Shown here in pieces: positions 15,107 through 17,897 of a stretch of DNA of 17,897 nt. Below the pieces are notes generated by a model. The model made no database searches. It was not told where the DNA came from and worked only from the letters and a program-made list of their open reading frames with translations. The stretch spans positions 1 through 17,897 of the forward strand of contig JALHHV010000078.1 in the NCBI GenBank assembly GCA_022837365.1, read 5' to 3'. The stretch's first letter is position 1. Each line of letters starts with the position of its first letter. Origin of the DNA: Desulfovibrio sp. (GTDB lineage: Bacteria; Desulfobacterota; Desulfovibrionia; Desulfovibrionales; Desulfovibrionaceae). Made by a program: the position numbers and the translations under genes.

Positions 15107-15942
15107 CCCTGGCACGTCATGACCATTTCGTTCAGCGGCACGTTGGTGCCGGAAAGCTCGCGGGCCTTGGCCAGAGCTGCGGTAAGGCCCCGGCAGCAGG
15201 GCACTTCCATGCGCAGCACGGTCATGGACCGGATGCCGCTGGTGGCCAGGATGTCGGCCAGGCGCTGGGCGTAGGCGTCGGTGTCGTCGAACTTGGGGCA
15301 GCCGATGAGCACCACCTTGCCCTTGGCGAAATGGCTGTGGAACAGGGGCGAGGCCGCCGCCGCACAGTCCGCCGCCACCAGCACGTCGGCGTCCTTCAGG
15401 TAGGGGGCCGTGGGCGGCACCAGGCGGATCTTCAGCGGCCAGTGGCCGGGGCCGGATACCGGGCCTTCGGCCATGGCGGACACACCGAACAGGGGCGCGT
15501 CGGCCTTGGCGAAGCTGCGGATCATGGAACCGGGGCAACCGCCGTGGCCGCCGCCATGACCGTGTCCGTGCCCGGCCCTTTCTGCCCCTTCTGCCCCTTC
15601 CGGTTGACGGGCCAGGCCGTAGTGCCCGTGCACGCCGTGCCCGTCGGGCCTGCCGTGGGGGGCGTGATGATTGCCGGAGCGCGGCTGCGCGCTGTCGCGC
15701 GTGCGCACGTGCTCCATGGCCGCTTCCTCGTCGAAGGGCACGGCTTCGCGCTGGATGATGCGCAGCGCCCCCTGCGGGCAACTGCCGATGCACGCGCCGA
15801 GGCCGTCGCAGAAGCTGTCGGAGACGATCTTGGCCTTGCCGTCCACGATGGCGATGGCGCCTTCGGCACAGTCCAGCACGCACGCGCCGCAGCCGTCGCA
15901 ACGTTCCTCGTCGATTTCCAGGATGTTCCGGGTAGTATCCAT
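15079..15942 (-). CDS. Ferredoxin-like iron-sulfur protein downstream of hcp (FrdX type)
   Basis: A 287-residue protein. The N-terminal ferredoxin domain has a full 4Fe-4S motif (C15, C18, C21, C25) and a second motif, CDGLGACIGSCP, in which the second Cys is Leu (L48), leaving C45, C51 and C55. A linker rich in His and Gly (about 92-135) follows, then GGCPGS (C136) and a C-terminal domain with KIRLVPPTAPYLKDADVLVAADC, VVLIGCPKFDD and RMEVPCCRGL, whose cysteines (C193, C215, C249, C250) are typical of this family. It probably passes electrons to Hcp or related oxidoreductases. The ATG at 15942 has AAGGA upstream. The last nine or so residues (GAPAPTPLA) are encoded by the tandem repeat and look unlike the usual ending. 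Follows hcp in the same direction after about 250 nt. Confidence 0.85.
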   Translation of the reverse strand: MDTTRNILEIDEERCDGCGACVLDCAEGAIAIVDGKAKIVSDSFCDGLGACIGSCPQGALRIIQREAVPFDEEAAMEHVRTRDSAQPRSGNHHAPHGRPDGHGVHGHYGLARQPEGAEGAERAGHGHGHGGGHGGCPGSMIRSFAKADAPLFGVSAMAEGPVSGPGHWPLKIRLVPPTAPYLKDADVLVAADCAAAASPLFHSHFAKGKVVLIGCPKFDDTDAYAQRLADILATSGIRSMTVLRMEVPCCRGLTAALAKARELSGTNVPLNEMVMTCQGAPAPTPLA

Positions 15943-16195
15943 GTCTGTGGTCCTTGTCCGCGGGTTGGAGCGCGGGTGGCGGCCCCCCGCCGGTTGCCGG
16001 TCGCGGGGCTGGTCGGTGATGCCGGGTGTTGTGGCGGGCGTTGCGGTGATCGTCGCGGTCGTTGCGGCCCCGTTGCCCCCGTGGTCTTCATGTACGGGGA
16101 CGCCGGAGCGGTGCGGTATGTCCGGAGCGGGGGGCGGGGGAGGGGGCGGCCCGTGCCGTCCCCTCCTGTTCTCGTCGTTTCCGCGTGAGCCCGGT
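15943..16195. other. hcp-frdX intergenic gap
   Basis: These 253 nt hold no convincing gene. The sequence is very GC-rich with G/C runs. An imperfect hairpin (GGGGGCGGC-ccgt-GCCGTCCCC, 16142-16163, one mismatch) lies about 30 nt after the hcp stop and could slow or end transcription. No clear promoter is visible for the ferredoxin-like gene. Confidence 0.4.
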
Positions 16196-17757
16196 TTACC
16201 CCAGGATGGCCTTCAGGTCTTCGTCCGGGGTGGTGATGGGCTTGATGTTGTAGTTCTGCACCAGGAAGTTCAGCACGTTGGGGGTGATGAACGCGGGCAG
16301 TGACGGTCCGAGGCGGATGTCCTTGATACCGAGGGCCAGCAGCGTGAGCAGGATGACCACGGCCTTCTGCTCGTACCACGAGAGCACCAGCGACAGAGGC
16401 AGGTCGTTCACGCCGCACTCGAAGGCCCCGGCCAGAGCCACGGCGATCTGGATGGCCGAGTAGGCGTCGTTGCACTGGCCCACGTCCAGCAGGCGCGGAA
16501 TGCCGCCGATGTCGCCCAGTTCCTTGTCGAAGAAGCGGAACTTGCCGCAGGCCAGCGTGAGCACCACGGTGTCCTTGGGGGTCTTTTCCACGAACTCGGT
16601 GTAGTAGTTGCGGCCGGGCTTGGCGCCGTCGCAGCCGCCCACCAGGAAGAAGTGGCGGATGGCGCCGGACTTCACCGCGTCGATGACCTGGCCGGCCACG
16701 CTCATGACGGTGTTGTGGCCGAAGCCCACCAGCACGTTCTTGCCGGGCGCGTCCTCGGTGAAGCCGGGCAGTTCCTGCGCCTTCTTGATCACGGCCGAGA
16801 AGTCGTAGTTCTCGCAGTGCACGAGGCCGGGCCAGCCCACGAGGCCGGTGGTGAACACGCGGTCCTTGTACGACTCCTGCGGCTTCTGGATGCAGTTGGT
16901 GGTGAACAGGATGGCGCCGGGGAAGGCCGGGAATTCCTTGTGCTGGTTCTGCCACGCGGTGCCGAAGTGGCCGTAGAAGTGGGGGTACTTCTTCAGTTCC
17001 GGATAGCCGTGGGTGGGCAGCATTTCACCGTGGGTGTAGATGTCGATGCCCTTGCCTTCGGTCTGCTTCAGCAGTTCGTGCAGGTCGCGCAGGTCGTGGC
17101 CGGAAACCAGGATGCACTTGTTCTTGCGGTGGCCCAGCGGAACCTGCGTGGGCACGGGGTGGCCGTAGGTGCCGGTGTTGCCCGCGTCCAGCAGTTCCAT
17201 GGCGCGCAGGTTGGTCTTGCCGCATTCCAGGGCAAGCTCCACCCACTGGCCAAGATCGCGCTGCACGCCGTCGTACCCGGCGGCCAGGCCCTTGAACAGG
17301 AAGGCGAACACTTCGGGGTCGGTCTGGCCCAGCACGGCGGCGTGGTCGGCGTAGGCGGCCAGGCCCTTCATGCCGTAGAGCAGGGTCTGCTTCAGCGAAA
17401 CGATGTCCGGGTCGCTCTTGTCGGCGGTGAGCGCGCCGATTTCGGCCTGGGCGCCCAGGCCGTCCAGGGTGGCGGCGGGCTGGAACGAGGCCGGGCCGGA
17501 ATGTACGCCTGGAAGCGGGCCGGGTCGAAGTTGACGTTGGTCAGGGTGGTGAACAGGGCCTTGGCCCCGTAGTGGTCGATGACCGGGTCCACGATGCCTT
17601 TCTTGCGGGCTTCCAGCGCCACCAGGGCCAAGCCGCGCAGGGCGTAGACGGTCAGGTCCTGAAGGGCGGCGACTTCGGGCTGCTTGCCGCACACGCCGAT
17701 GGTGGTGCAGCCGGTACCCTTGGCGGTCTGTTCACACTGGTTGCAGAACATGGACAT
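16196..17757 (-). pseudogene. hcp: Hybrid cluster protein (hydroxylamine/NO reductase), frameshifted
   Basis: Hcp reduces NO or hydroxylamine at a hybrid [4Fe-2O-2S] cluster. The start ATG (17757) has AGGAG 6 nt upstream. The N-terminal part begins MSMFCNQC and carries the CxxCx8Cx5C motif for the proximal cluster, then LFTTLTNVNFDPARFQAYI. Near 17500 the frame changes: the rest (GPASFQPAATLDGL onward to the stop) is in another frame. The later part keeps the hybrid-cluster residues: THGEMLP, FTTNC, GGCDG, LACGKFRF, DVGQCNDAYS and WYEQKAV. The joined product would be about 518 residues, shorter than the roughly 550 of complete Hcp, so about 20-30 codons also seem to be missing at the break. 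It is either a real pseudogene or an assembly error. No HcpR-like site is visible in the 140 nt upstream. Confidence 0.85.
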
Positions 17758-17897
17758 GGGGCTCTCCTTTTTCTGGGGTTCGTTCTTGTGGCCGGACTGA
17801 CCAGACAGGCCGAACAGGCCGAAAAGTTTCGAAAGGACCATGGGCTCGCTCCGTCGTGGTTGCGGTTCGGCGGGGCGGCGTCGCCGGATCGGCGCGT

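Noticed and set aside
17758..17841. In-frame upstream ATG at 17841 adding 28 residues to Hcp
   Set aside because: Hcp proteins start close to the first cysteine motif, and the ATG at 17757 has the better ribosome site; the extra residues come partly from a short CAGGCCGAA direct repeat.

Overview
The window looks like a chromosomal segment of a high-GC, obligately anaerobic sulfate reducer of the Desulfovibrio/Nitratidesulfovibrio group. This rests on gene content and order: biotin genes mixed with fatty-acid-synthesis-like genes, birA, nfu, gltX, a Crp/Fnr regulator of the HcpR type, a PAS kinase, an iron alcohol dehydrogenase, a ferredoxin-like protein and the hybrid cluster protein. I recall the same order in D. 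vulgaris Hildenborough, but this is from memory and was not checked by a search. No tRNA, rRNA, CRISPR array, transposase or phage gene is visible.

Layout. (1) 1-3107, minus strand: a biotin operon reading bioB, bioA, a small FabZ-like hotdog protein, then a short-chain dehydrogenase cut by the window edge. The genes overlap or nearly touch. A BirA operator (TTGTCAACC-N15-GGTTTACAA, 3166-3198) covers the -35 of the bioB promoter and lies at the start of the divergent birA. (2) 3181-6696, plus strand: birA, a MATE-family exporter and a DUF2156 acyltransferase-like protein; the last two overlap by 14 nt. (3) 6697-7116: a 420-nt gap holding a long imperfect palindrome of about 150 bp, a perfect GC hairpin and a promoter candidate. 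(4) 7117-10325, plus strand: nfu and gltX, a strong terminator, a promoter candidate and a tandem HD/HD-GYP protein. (5) 10368-11829: a bidirectional terminator, an orphan protein with a very acidic tail (minus), and divergent hcpR (plus). (6) 11855-17757, minus strand: hcp, a ferredoxin-like gene (frdX type), an iron alcohol dehydrogenase and a soluble PAS histidine kinase.

How the genes fit together. The left side is a BirA-controlled biotin unit in which FAS-like enzymes probably make the pimeloyl chain and BioA/BioB finish the vitamin; BirA both ligates biotin and represses. The right side is a nitrosative-stress module: HcpR is expected to control hcp and the ferredoxin-like gene.

Main points for a second look: hcp is broken by a frameshift that seems to coincide with a loss of about 20-30 codons; a 28-bp tandem repeat (14983-15106) runs into the 3' end of the ferredoxin gene; BioB lacks one classical cluster cysteine and carries another next to the conserved Arg, as might be expected of the anaerobe-type (Type II) enzyme; the hotdog protein lacks the FabZ catalytic Glu; and the palindromic element at 6715-6865 has no assigned function.
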